Positions 40,097 through 50,060 are shown, counted from the first letter of the stretch. The stretch: 64,000 nucleotides of DNA from Portunus trituberculatus (GCF_017591435.1 NC_059276.1:7570276-7634275), one strand, 5' to 3'. Translations and numbers: made by a program. Notes: generated from the letters alone by a model not told the origin.

Positions 40097-42150
40097 TCAG
40101 GAGGCGGGAGTATGACATCCAAGCTGATCTTGTTGATACATTTCCTTGTGGAAGGGCGTAAAGCAATCCACGCACAGCGGCACCTGGCACGTCTTGCACT
40201 TCATGGCCGTCCTCTTGAGCCCCAGCCGGAAGCGAGAGTGCCTCGTGCAGCCGAGGGTCCTGGCGCGGGCTCTGTTCTCGCTCTGGATGGCCACGGGGAA
40301 GTGAGCGCCTTGAAAGATGTCATATGTGTTCTGCTGCTGCTGCTGTTGCTGCTGCTGCTGGTGCTGCTGACGCGTGAAGGCGGTGTGAGGGTCGGGAATG
40401 ATGCCTGGTGCCTGGTCTTCTTGGTAATAGACTCTTGCCGGAGCAGACATGGTGTGATTCACGAAGCGTTGGCCGAGGCGTGCAGGGACTGGCTGGAATG
40501 CGGAGACTCCATGGGGTGTTGGACCGACGTGGGATGCAGGGCCGACGTGAGGAGCGGGGCCGACGTGGGGTGCTGAACCAACGTGCAGTGCAGGCCCGGC
40601 GTTTGGTGCGGGGACGACGTGGGATGCTGGACCGACGTCGAATGCAGGGCCGGCGTGGGGTCCGCGGTAGGCCTTGGGTGCGGGGCCAGCGTGGGGTGCA
40701 GGGCCGGCGTGGGGCGCGAGACCCACTGGGTTGTTCATCAGGGTTGGACGAGGCAACCCTGGATATCCCGGGTAAGGCATGATGTGAACCTCTTGCTCTG
40801 GTTCTGGACGTGACACCTTGCGGCCGGACAGCATCCGACCTGGCACTTGCTGCCCTGGCAGTGCGTGGCCCTGAACAGGAGGCACTGGATGGCCTGGGTG
40901 GGTGTGGCCTCCTGGAAAACCGAAAGCTGCATCTTCCGGAATCGGCAACACCTGACGGTTGTGCAACACACGACCCTCTCTATGTGATCCGTGGGCCCCG
41001 GGAGAGCCAGCTGTGCTGCAGCAGGAGACCGGCGGCCGTAAACAACACGTTCCTGAGCAGGAGGCCTGTGCTGGGCTTGCATCACGTGCACAGCGCGGCG
41101 CGGCGTCTGCTCACCCTGAAGCATTCCCGGAGATACCTGCTGAATTTGGAACATTCTGGGAGGAGGTGCAGCAGGTGCCTGTCGTGTATGGAACACTCCA
41201 GCTGCTGCCTGTTGTCCCTGGAGCTGTGTAGCAGATGCTTGTCGTCCTTGGAACGATTCAGCAGAAAATGCCTGCTGTCCTTGGAACACTCCAACAGGTG
41301 ATGTGTGTTGTCCCTGGAACACTCCAACAGGTGATGTGTGCTGTCCCTGGAACACTCCAACAGGTGGTGTGTGTTGTGCCTGGAACACTCCAACAGGTGG
41401 TGTGTGCTGTCCCTGGAACAATCCAGTAGGTGGTGTGTGCTGTCCCTGGAATAATTCATTAGGTGGTGTGTGCTGTCCCTGAAACAATCCAGTAGGTGGT
41501 GTGTGCTGTCCCTGAAACAATCCAGTAGGTGGTGTGTGCTGTCCCTGGAACAATTCATTAGATGGTGTGTGCTGTCCCTGGAACAATCCAGTAGGTTGTG
41601 TCTGTTCCTGGAACACTCCAACAGGTGGTGTGTGCTGTCCCTGGAACGATCCAGTAGGTGGTGTGTGCTGTCCCTGGAACAATCCAGTAGGTTGTGTCTG
41701 TTCCTGGAACACTCCAACAGGTGGTGTGTGCTGTCCCTGGAACAATCCAGTAGGTTGTGTCTGTTCCTGGAACACTTCAACAGGTGGTGTGTGCTGTCCC
41801 TGGAACGATCCAGTAGGTTGTGTGTGCTGTCCCTGGAACAATCCAGTAGGTGGTGTCTTTTCCTGGAACACTCCAACAGGTGGTGTGTGTTGTCCCTGGA
41901 ACAATCCAGTAGGTGGTGTCTTTTCCTGGAACACTCCAACAGGTGGTGTGTGCTGTCCCTGGAACAATCCAGTAGGTTGTGTGTGCTGTCCCTGGAACAC
42001 TTCAACAGGTGGTGTGTGCTGTCCCTGGAACAATCCAGTAGGTGGTGTGTGCTGTCCCTGGAACAATCCAGTAGGTTGTGTCTGTTCCTGGAACACTCCA
42101 ACAGGTGGTGTGTGCTGTCCCAGGTATGGCCCGGCAGATGTCTGTAGTCT
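40097..42150 (-). CDS. Coding exon 3: 11-residue FQGQHTPPTGL repeats, His-Val-Gly-Pro-Ala repeats, poly-Gln, C-terminal Cys/His motif
   Basis: The exon begins after TGCATTTCAG and reads RLQTSAGPYLGQHTPP in phase 0. It carries about 25 units of the 33-bp repeat FQGQHTPPTGL, with a variant unit (FQEQTQPTG or FQEKTPPTG) alternating through parts of the array, down to about 41250. Degenerate units and Pro-rich sequence follow. One base is missing near 41000, in a run of G and C; after it the frame reads VLHNRQVLPIPEDAAFGFPG and continues to a TGA at 40099-40097. A 6-residue repeat lies at about 40735-40510 and poly-Gln at 40376-40331. The last 50 codons hold C-x2-H, then C-x2-C-x4-C-x2-C-F-x3-H (CKTCQVPLCVDCFTPFH), a spacing like the piggyBac C-terminal zinc ribbon. 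No AATAAA was found on this strand in the 400 bp downstream. Confidence 0.6.
40100..40249 (-). other. C-terminal Cys/His motif resembling the piggyBac-family zinc ribbon
   Basis: Within the last 50 codons of exon 3 the pattern is C-x2-H, a basic linker ending LKRTAMK, then C-x2-C-x4-C-x2-C-F-x3-H. From memory of the family, piggyBac-type transposases and their derived host genes end with C-x2-C-x4-C-x2/3-C-F-x2-Y-H preceded by an Arg/Thr-rich linker. The DDE catalytic core is absent from this gene, so only the tail could have been acquired. Confidence 0.45.
40331..40376. repeat. Coding (CTG/CAG) run, poly-Gln
   Basis: Imperfect CTG repeat on the + strand encoding about a dozen Gln with one His interruption in exon 3. 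Confidence 0.85.
40510..40735. repeat. Coding 18-bp repeat (His-Val-Gly-Pro-Ala), exon 3
   Basis: Degenerate tandem units like GACGTGGGATGCTGGACC on the + strand, encoding GPAPHV-type hexapeptides on the minus strand. Confidence 0.7.
41250..42130. repeat. Coding 33-bp minisatellite (11-residue repeat), exon 3
   Basis: About 25 tandem units of CCTGGAACAATCCAGTAGGT type on the + strand. A and B unit types partly alternate as a higher-order pattern, for example between 41590 and 42110. Confidence 0.85.
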
Positions 42151-42481
42151 CTGAAATGCATAACAAACACATATGAACATAAGAATACAAGGAAAGCTGC
42201 AAGAAGTCGTCAAGTCTACACGTAGCAATAGCTGTCCAACACATACCCACCTACTTCTACTTATCAAATATCTCCATAAATTTGATTGATCTTATTTTCA
42301 AGCTTCCTAATGACTCTGCACTACAAACATCATTACATTTAAGCGTCAATTCCTTCTTTTCATTTTTAATGTAATTTTTTCAATCTTCAATCACTTATTT
42401 CTTGTTCTATTTTTTCCACTGATCATGGGAATTTTATTTCACGCTCTTGATACCATTTAAAGACTTCCAGCATTGACTTAC
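42151..42481 (-). other. Intron 2, almost entirely retroelement sequence
   Basis: 331-bp intron with a GTAAGT donor and TTTCAG acceptor. The retroelement-like fragment starts about 12 nt inside the donor and ends about 10-15 nt before the acceptor, so its tail supplies most of the 3' splice region. Confidence 0.5.
42162..42470 (-). mobile_element. Non-LTR retrotransposon 3'-end fragment
   Basis: Shares blocks with 51951-52158, such as AGCTGCAAGAAG, CCTACACG-type and CCATAAATTT. On the minus strand one frame reads a decayed SAESLGSLK..KFM, like the conserved C-terminus after LINE reverse transcriptases (WN..P..VV.A.S...FK..LD). I remember this as an abundant decapod repeat; that assignment rests on memory. 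Confidence 0.5.
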
Positions 42482-44617
42482 CTTAGAATGTGCTTGCTGT
42501 CCCTGGAACTCTTCAGCTGGAGAGCTCTGCTGCCCCTGGAACTCTACAGCAGTAGAGGATACTTGCTGTCCCTGGAACACTGCAGCAGAAGATGTCTGAT
42601 GCCCTGGAACACTGCAGCAGGAGAAGATGTTGGCTGTCCCTGGAACACTGCAGCAGAAGATGTCGGCTGTGTCTGGAACACTGCTCCAGGAGACGTCTGC
42701 TGCCCCTGGAACACTGCAGCAGGAGGAGATGTCTGCTGCCCCTGGAACACTGCAGCAGAAGAAAATGTCGGTTGTCCCTGGAACACTGCAGCAGGAGATG
42801 TCTGCTGCCCCTGGAACGCTGCAGCAGAAGAAAATGTCGGTTGTCCCTGGAATACTGCTGTAGGAGACGTCTGCTGCCCCTGGAACACTGCAGCAGAAGA
42901 TGTCTGATGCTCCTGGAACACTGCAGCAGGAGGAGATGTCTGCTGCCCCTGGAACACTGCAGCAGGAGGAGATGTCTGCTGCCCCTGGAACACTGCAGCA
43001 GGAGGAGATGTCTGCTGCCCCTGGAACACTGCAGCAGGAGGAGATGTCTGCTGCCCCTGGAACACTGCAGCAGAAGAAGATGTCGGCTGTCCCTGGAACA
43101 CTGCAGCAGGAGATGTCTGCTGCCCCTGGAACGCTGCAGTAGGAGAGGATCCCTGCTGTCCCTGGAACACTGCTGCAGGAGACGTCTGCTGCCCCTGGAA
43201 CACTGCTGCAGGAGACGTCTGCTGCCCCTGGAACACTGCAGCAGAAGAAGATGTCAACACTGCAGCAGGAGATGTCTGCTGCCCTGGAACACTGATGTCA
43301 GGAGACGTCTGCTGCCCCTGGAACACTGCTGCAGAGACGTCTGCTGCCCCTGGAACACTGCAGCAGAAGAAGATGTCGGCTGTCCCTGGAACACTGCAGC
43401 AGGAGATGTCGGCTGTCCCTGGAACACTGCAGCAGGAGATGTCGGCTGTCCCTGGAACACTGCAGCAGGAGACGTCTGCTGCCCCTGGAACACTGCAGCA
43501 GGAGGAGATGTCTGCTGTCCCTGGAACACTGCAGCAGGAGATGTCTGCTGCCCCTGGAACGCTGCAGTAGGAGAGGATCCCTGCTGTCCCTGGAACACTG
43601 CAGCAGGAGATGTCTGCTGCCCCTGGAACGCTGCAGTAGGAGAGGATCCCTGCTGTCCCTGGAACACTGCTGCAGGAGACGTCTGCTGCCCTGGGTCGCT
43701 GCAGTAGGAGAGGATCCCTGCTGTGCCTGGAACACTGCTGCAGGAGACGTCTGCTGTCCCTGTAACGCTGCAGTAGGAGAGGATCCCTGCTGTGCCTGGA
43801 ACACTGCTGCATGAGACGTCTGCTGCCCCTGGAACGCTGCAGTAGGAGAGGATCCCTGCAGTGCCTGGAACACTGCTGCAGGAGACGTCTGCTGCTCCTG
43901 GAACGCTGCAGTAGGAGAGGATCCCTGCTGTGCCTGGAACACTGCTGCAGGAGACGTCTGCTGCCCCTGGAACACTGCTGCAGGAGACGTCTGCTGCCCC
44001 TGGAACACTGCTGCAGGAGACGTCTGCTGCCCCTGGAGCGTTGCAGTAGAAGAGGATTTCTGCTGTGCCTGGAACACTGCTGCAGGAGACGTCTGCTGTC
44101 TTTTCAACACCGTAGCACGGAGCTCTTGGTGTCCCTGCAACAATGCTGCAGTACACGTCTGCTGCCTCTGTAAACCTGCAGCGGGAGTGGCGTGCTGTCC
44201 CTGCAATACAGTAGGAGGTGACACCTGCTGCCCCGGCAGTGTGTGGGTAGTGGCGGGTGAGCCTTGCTGGCCGTGCGCCACATGTTGCTGGCCAGGTGAA
44301 TTCCAGAAGGCACTGTGTCTCACACCGCTGGGCGGCAGGATCGTGTTGGCCGTGCAGGGCCGCATGTGCCGCAGGAGTAGGCTGGGTGAGATGACCTCCG
44401 TCTGCGGCAGGCTGCTGCTGCTGGTGCTCCTGGTGGTGCTGGTGCTGATGTTGGTACTGGTGGTGGTGGTGTTGCTGGTCCCGGCGGTGCTGGTGTTGTT
44501 GTTGGTGGTGCTGGTGTTGGGCGTCTTGAGGTGGTGGTTCGTGGTCCTCTACGATCGGCAGGTGCTCCAGGTCCTGCAGCGTCACGGGGCTGAAGAGCCG
44601 CGGGAAGTTGTGCTTAC
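42482..44617 (-). CDS. Coding exon 2: His/Gln-rich segment and array of 11-residue FQGQQTSPAAV repeats
   Basis: The exon starts after a pyrimidine-rich acceptor (TCCTCAG) and reads KHNFPRLFSPVTLQDLEHLP, an acidic stretch, then a His/Gln-rich run. From about 44170 to 42490 it is a tandem array of 33-bp units (some 36 bp) encoding FQGQQTSPAAV and variants. Unit-to-unit differences fall mainly at third positions of this frame (ACG/ACA, GGG/GGA, GCA/GCT), which supports it as the translated frame. As sequenced, the frame shifts four times: one extra base near 44330, and one missing base near 43690, 43333 and 42602. The net shift restores phase 0 at the donor (AAG|GTAAGT at 42481). Read without correction, translation from the acceptor stops near 43254. 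Opposite-strand open frames here are shadows of the array. Confidence 0.55.
42490..44170. repeat. Coding 33/36-bp minisatellite (11-12 residue repeat), exon 2
   Basis: About 50 tandem units of CTGGAACACTGCAGCAGGAG type on the + strand, encoding FQGQQTSPAAV on the minus strand. Almost all unit lengths are multiples of three. A 12-bp in-frame deletion lies near 43256, and one unit near 43282-43296 has compensating +1 and -1 changes (reads DISVPG in place of AAVFQG). Confidence 0.85.
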
Positions 44618-44886
44618 CTGAGGACAGACGGAACACTCAGTTACTCTCCTGCGGTTACGTGTGCTGCGTCAGCGCCTGCTGCTAAAACTCACGGATGTTA
44701 TGTAGGTGAACCTGACACGTTAGTTGTCACCAGGTCACACCACATTGTGTCAAGCAGCCACGCATGCATCAAGCTGGTATTACCTAAACTTACTCATCAC
44801 ACCAGATCGCACATTTAGAATATTTATTATTTTCGCTCCTTCAAGAAATATGTGTCAGAATTAATGTCATGACCATATCTTTATAT

Positions 44887-44889
<3 letters not shown>

Positions 44890-44979
<90 letters not shown>
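44890..44979. repeat. (TA)n ~45, intron 1
   Basis: Perfect run. Confidence 0.96.
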
Positions 44980-44985
<6 letters not shown>

Positions 44986-45419
44986 AGAAATGACGGAGTG
45001 GAGGCGAGGAGGCGAGCTTGTAAGCCTGACCAGCCTCACCAAGGCACTCTGCCCCATTGCCTCACGCTGCGGCGATATTCAAATTGCCTTATACAGACTC
45101 AACTCCTAACATTTAATTTGTTTACAATACTTCATTACACGTTGATAGTATTCTGCCACTGGAATCAAGAAAATTAAGAAAACATCCTGGAGAAATGACA
45201 ACCCTCTCATTTCGCCTCCTCGCTTTGTTAAAGACGCTCAGCAGAGTGCAAAGTGTTTAGTCTCCATAAAGTAACGTGATGCTGTTACGCCACCCGGTGA
45301 ACGAATGGCATCTTTTAAATACGCTTATATCTGTCGCTTTACCCGTTGTGTTCTTTTCGCTTACCTCCCTCAATAGTGATGCGTAAAATTGTGATGATAG
45401 CAATGATGACGACTATACA

Positions 45420-45587
45420 ACAACAGTAGTAATTATGATATGATGGTGATAATTATAACAATGATAACAATAGTGGTAATAATAATCGTGATTGAAATAA
45501 TAATGGTAATAATAATAATGATAATAAAACAATGTAACCATTAGTGATACCGCCATTGATATTATCTAGAAGTACGAAGAGTTGTAG

Positions 45588-45629
<42 letters not shown>

Positions 45630-45715
45630 TAGAAATACAAGTAGAAGCAGTAGTATTATTATTATTAGTAGTAGTAGTAGTAGTAGTAGTAGTATAGAAG
45701 TAATAGTAGAAGCAA

Positions 45716-45765
<50 letters not shown>

Positions 45766-46150
45766 TAATAAGCAGTAGTAGTAAAAATATTAGAAGTAGT
45801 AGTAATAATAATAACAATAATAGTTGTGATAGTAGTAGCAGTATTATCAATAGTACCAGCGCTGGTGATGGATCTCTGAAATCATTAGATAAACAGAAGG
45901 GCACACACACTCACATGATGATAATAGTAATAATAATAATAGTAATAATAATAATAATAATAATAATATGATAACGATAACAATGAAAATAATAATGATA
46001 ATGATAATAAAAATAATAATATAACATTTAGTAATAGTGCTAGTAATATTGATAGTAGTAGGAGTTGTAGAAAGTAGGAACAGTAAAAAGTAGTTGTAAT
46101 AGTAGTAGTAGTATAAGTAGTAGAAATATTAGTAGTAATAATAACGATAA
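45420..46150. repeat. (TAG)n and (TAA)n mixed arrays, intron 1
   Basis: TAG blocks 45590-45628, 45668-45692, 45718-45763; TAA blocks 45925-45968; imperfect mixtures between. Confidence 0.9.
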
Positions 46151-46206
46151 CAGTTTCCATGTGAGTAGTAGTGTGAACGGTGGGGCGCCGCCGTCTGAAA
46201 ACTTAC

Positions 46207-46558
46207 CTTCTTCAGGAGAGTTATTGTTCGTGCTGTTGTTTCTGTCTTGTGTGGCAGCAGTATCCTCTTGATCCTCTATGATATATGTAAGATAACTTTT
46301 GAGTAACTTCATATATAGCGTATGCCTTCGCTTGCTCGCCTGCTGGTCCGGATCGTTTGGGGCCTCCTGCTGTGTGCCCCCTTCACCCTTGGATTGCAAG
46401 GTATATGGCAAAGGGCTCTGCTCCTCCCGCCATCTTTTCCTGTTGTTTCCTTCCACGCCAGGCACACGAGGAGGACAAGGGCGTGGTGTTTGTTGTGAAG
46501 TTGTGGCCTCGCTGGTGGAGGCGTCGCTGCAGTAGGTAAGGGGTGTGAGGCTGGACAT
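46207..46558 (-). CDS. Coding exon 1 (N-terminus, 117 codons plus 1 nt)
   Basis: The start is the first true ATG (46558-46556) in the open frame, reading MSSLTPLTYCSD, with G at -3. Frame upstream of it stays open only through a GTG. The segment is hydrophilic, Ser/Thr/Pro/Gln-rich, with a basic stretch KRRHTLYMKLLKSYLTYIIE near residues 86-105 that could form a short amphipathic helix, then Asn/Ser-rich sequence ending SPEEG. The exon ends at a consensus donor (GTAAGT on the minus strand at 46206-46201). The split Gly codon is completed by the first two bases of exon 2. A possible acceptor near 46629 (TGAATCAG) would allow an upstream 5'UTR exon. I do not recognise the domain. Confidence 0.55.
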
Positions 46559-46920
46559 CTCACCACGGCATGAAGGAACACACCGTGACACACAAGAGCT
46601 CCAACTGCCTCAGCCGAGGGCAAGAGGTCAACTGATTCAGGACAGCCCAAAGTAAGTGGGAGGGGCGAGGAAAGGCAGCACATGACATCAGGGTAATGAG
46701 CGACCTCGCTTCAGTTAAAGAAGGCGGTCCGCTTTGACCCGCGAGTGATGCGATGATGAGGTCAACATCACTGACGCGCGCTCTGTGATGTGCCGCGCCG
46801 GCCGCGCCTCCTTGGGTCACCTCACCAGCATTGATACGGCTTAAGACACAAGTGAGGTGCCGTTGTCAGCCCTGCCGCTATTCTACCCTCCTCTGGGGAT
46901 TTGAATACCGTTCCTATCCG
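46559..46920 (-). promoter_or_regulatory. Putative 5' region of the minus-strand gene, GC/CpG-rich
   Basis: Upstream of the ATG, including a CG-dense stretch at 46775-46806. No TATA box is evident. Promoter status is inferred from position and composition only. Confidence 0.25.
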
Positions 46921-47057
46921 CTACGCCCTGCCCTGCCCGCTGTATCTTCTCTTGGGGATATGCACAGCCCCCTTTCGTCGCCCCCCGCCTGGTGGTATAG
47001 CTAACACCCGCCGCCCCGCCGCCCCGCTGCCGCTACACTCTCGCCTGGTGATCTAAA
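46921..47057. repeat. GC-rich block, copy 1
   Basis: About 137 bp running CTACGCCCTGCCCTGCC to CTGGTGATCTAAATC, nearly identical to 47993-48131. It contains degenerate internal repeats of about 50-65 bp that begin upstream at about 46868. Confidence 0.85.
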
Positions 47058-47869
47058 TCTTTTCGGAAATACGGGAATCGAGAAATATTCATCCCCCAAA
47101 ATAATACAAACTGCATGGAGGGAGCACCGAGTGATTTGTTGACGAGCAGGTGAGGCAGGTGAGGGGCGGCTCGTCCAGGTGTGATTGGGCCGGCCCGCGG
47201 AGGCTCGGCTTTATTACTTCACCATCATTTTTAAAACCAATCAAATTCAACAATAAATGCTGTCGGCGACCTTGCCTTTAATTTATAGGACTTCATATTT
47301 CCCGATATAACTTTTCACTCGGATTTTCGGGATCTGTCAAAAATATTCTCGCATAACCCAGGGGCGGCCGCGGCCATGTTTAGGCGCTGTGCATTTTGGA
47401 AAATGTAGCCAGTAAGTCTTGTATTGCGCCGCTCACTTATTCTCACCACAGCATTCACTCCAAAGCTTCACCACATGTATGAAGCAGCGCCACCTGCATT
47501 ATTACGCGGCGGATGTTAAAATGAATGCCGCCGCCTCAAATATTAATGAAATACAACACAAACATTAAAAGCAAGCCAAACAAAGCTTAAATGACGCTAC
47601 ACAATAACGCTGATTAGCTTATTTTAACTCATATACTTAGAAAAGCGAAAAATAATAATGCTAAGCCTCTCATTCATACATCACATTTCCCTTATTCATC
47701 TATGACTATGTATATTCTTAGTTAACCTTCTACCCTTCAAAATAACAAAACCTACATCACATTCTTCTTTCCTGTGACTATGAGATTAATCCTAGAGTGC
47801 TTAGAATGCTCACAAAGGACGATGAAAGCATTGCAGGGTTTAGTGAAGAAAATATCGGTAACTGAGTAA
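47058..47869. other. Non-coding, GC-rich to 47520 then AT-rich
   Basis: No exon supported. Confidence 0.5.
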
Positions 47870-50060
47870 AGTAAAAGATAAAACGATAAGTAGAATTTGC
47901 GATAAGCTCCATTAGTGTGAAATGAATATTGAATAGCTATCAGCAACATAAGTTAGGTTTATTGTGAAAGCTTATACAGTGAGAAACATATCCCTACGCC
48001 CTGCCCTGCCCGCTGTATCCTTCCTTGGGGATATGCACAGCGCCGTTCGTCGTCCCCCGCCTGGTGGTATAGCTAACACCTTCCGCCCCGCCGCCCCGCT
48101 GCCGCTACTCTCTCGCCTGGTGATCTAAATCCGTAAATATAGTAAAGTATAGAAAATAATGTTAAGTAGCGTGAAATACCGTAGAAAGACACGAAACACA
48201 CACAAAATAACGTTAATTACAATAAAATGATGAGTGGAAGGCATGTTTTCACTGCCACAGAAAAAAAAAATGTCTCGCTAACTCTAAATAAACTTGTCCC
48301 TAAAAATGAAGTAGAATTTGTGATAAGCTCGAGTAGTGCTAAATAGATATCAAATAGCGTACAGCGACATGAGTTAAGTCTATTGGAAGTTTGTGTGGTG
48401 CGGAACAAATCTAAAATACCGTAAATAAAGTAATAATATTGTTAGATAGCGTGAAATAACGTAGAGCGACACTATACACACCCAAAGTAACGTTAATTGC
48501 AGTGAAATGGTGAGCGGAAGGCATATTGTTACGCCACATGATAAAAAAAGTGTTTCGCTAGCTCAAAATAAACGTGAAATTATATAAAGTGTCCCTAAAA
48601 ATGAAGTAGAATGTATGATAAGTTCGAGTAGTGCTTAATAGGTATCAAATAGTATACAGCGACATGAGTTAAGTTTATAGGAAGTTTGTGTAGTGCGAAA
48701 CAAACCCAAAGTACCGTAAATATAGTAAAAAATAATGTTAAGGAGCGTGAAATAAGACAAAGCGACACTAAACGCACTCAAAGTAACGTTAATAACAGTG
48801 AAATGGTGAGTGGAAGGCATGTTATCACAACCACATGAAAAAAAAAAAAATGTTTCTAACTAGCTCTAAATAAACTTGAAATTACCTAGTGTCCCTGAAA
48901 ATAAAGTAGAATTTATGATAATCTTCAGTAATGCGTCATAAATATCAAATGGCGTGCAGCGACTTAAGTTAACTTCATCACAAGTTTATGTAGTGTGAAA
49001 CAAACATAAAATACAGTAAATATAGTAAAAAATAATGTTAAGGAGCGTGAAATAAGACAAAGCGACACTAAACGCACTCAAAGTAACGTTAATAACAGTG
49101 AAAGGGTGAGTGGAAGGCATGTTACCACTCCATATAAAATAAAATATTCTGCTAACTCAAAATAAGCGTGAAATATCTAAAGTATCTTAAAAACTGAAGT
49201 AAAATTTGTGATAACCTTCAGTAGTGCGTAATAAATATCAAATAGGGCACAGTGACAAATTCTAGTTCATTACAAGTTTATACAGTGCGAAGCAAACCTA
49301 TAAAGTACCGCAAATATAGTAAAAAATATTGTTAAGGAGCGTGACATAATGCATAAAGCGGCACTAAACACACCCAAAATAACGTTAATTACAGTGAATT
49401 GGTGAGCGGAAGACATATTACCACTGCCACAGAAAAAAAAAGTCTCGCTAAGTCTAGATAAACGTGAAATTATGTAAAGTGTCTTAAAAAATACAGTAGA
49501 ATTTGTGATAAACTACAGTAGTACTTAATAAATATCAAAAAGTGTACAAAAACTGGACGTTTATGTGGTGCGAAACTAGCCTAAAATACCGTAAATGTTG
49601 TGAAGTGTAGGAAATATTGTTAAGTAGCGTGGAATGATATAGAGCGACACTAAACACACTCAAAATAACGTGAATTACAGTGAAATGGTGAGCGAAAGAC
49701 ATGTTATCACTGTCACAGGAAAAAAATTGTCTCGTCAACTCTAAATAAACATGAAATTATCTAATGCGTCCCGAAAAATTAAGTAGAAGTTATAATAAGC
49801 TTGAGTAGTGCTTAATAAATGTCAAATAGCGTAGAGCGACGTAAGTTAAGTTTATTAGAAGTATATATGGTGTGAAAAAAAAACCTAAGATACCGTAGAT
49901 AGCATGAAATACCGTAGATACCGTGAAATACCGTTGGGCGACACTAAACACAGAAAGTAACGGTAAATAAAGCGAAATGGTGAGCGAAAGGCATGCTATC
50001 ACCGCCACAGAAAAATATGTCTTGAACTCTAAAGTCTAAAATTAAACGTGAAATTACCTA
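47870..50060. repeat. Satellite-like tandem array, ~290-bp monomer, about 7 copies
   Basis: GTGAAATGGTGAGCGGAAGG-type blocks recur near 48212, 48494, 48787, 49087, 49385, 49675 and 49963, followed by CTCTAAATAAACGTG, GATAAGCTCGAGTAGTGC, ATCAAATAGCGTACAGCGAC and ACCGTAAATATAGT blocks. The first monomer is interrupted by a GC-rich block at 47993-48131. Confidence 0.9.
47993..48131. repeat. GC-rich block, copy 2, inside the satellite
   Basis: Direct-orientation duplicate of 46921-47057, inserted between satellite landmarks AAACATATC and CGTAAATATAG. Confidence 0.85.

Larger units (their letters stand above)
44618..46206 (-). other. Intron 1
   Basis: Bounded by a GTAAGT donor and TCCTCAG acceptor. 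It contains a (TA)n tract and long (TAG)n/(TAA)n arrays, listed separately, and no other coding signal. Confidence 0.5.
40097..46558 (-). other. Gene locus: repeat-rich Gln/Pro protein with C-terminal Cys/His motif, three coding exons
   Basis: Function unknown. Exons are 46558-46207, 44617-42482 and 42150-40097. Intron 1 (46206-44618) runs GTAAGT to TCCTCAG after the first base of a Gly codon; intron 2 (42481-42151) runs GTAAGT to TTTCAG between codons. With five single-base frame breaks resolved the model gives about 1,514 residues: a charged N-terminus (1-117), an acidic then His/Gln-rich segment (118-190), an 11-residue repeat array split by intron 2 (roughly 265-1140), a 6-residue His-Val-Gly-Pro-Ala repeat (about 1302-1377), poly-Gln (about 1422-1437), and a Cys/His motif at 1465-1498 resembling the piggyBac zinc ribbon. 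No signal peptide or membrane segment is evident. Upstream non-coding exons may exist. The frame breaks are either assembly errors in short homopolymers or signs of decay. A DNA-binding or scaffold role is only a guess. Confidence 0.6.

Noticed and set aside
42592..43707. 371-codon plus-strand open frame, and others antisense to 40.4-44.2 kb
   Set aside because: Shadows of the minus-strand coding repeat. The unit length is a multiple of three, so several frames stay open.
41250..44170. Regular ~33-bp repeats suggestive of a CRISPR array
   Set aside because: Units are contiguous with no unique spacers, encode an in-frame peptide repeat and lie in spliced eukaryotic exons.
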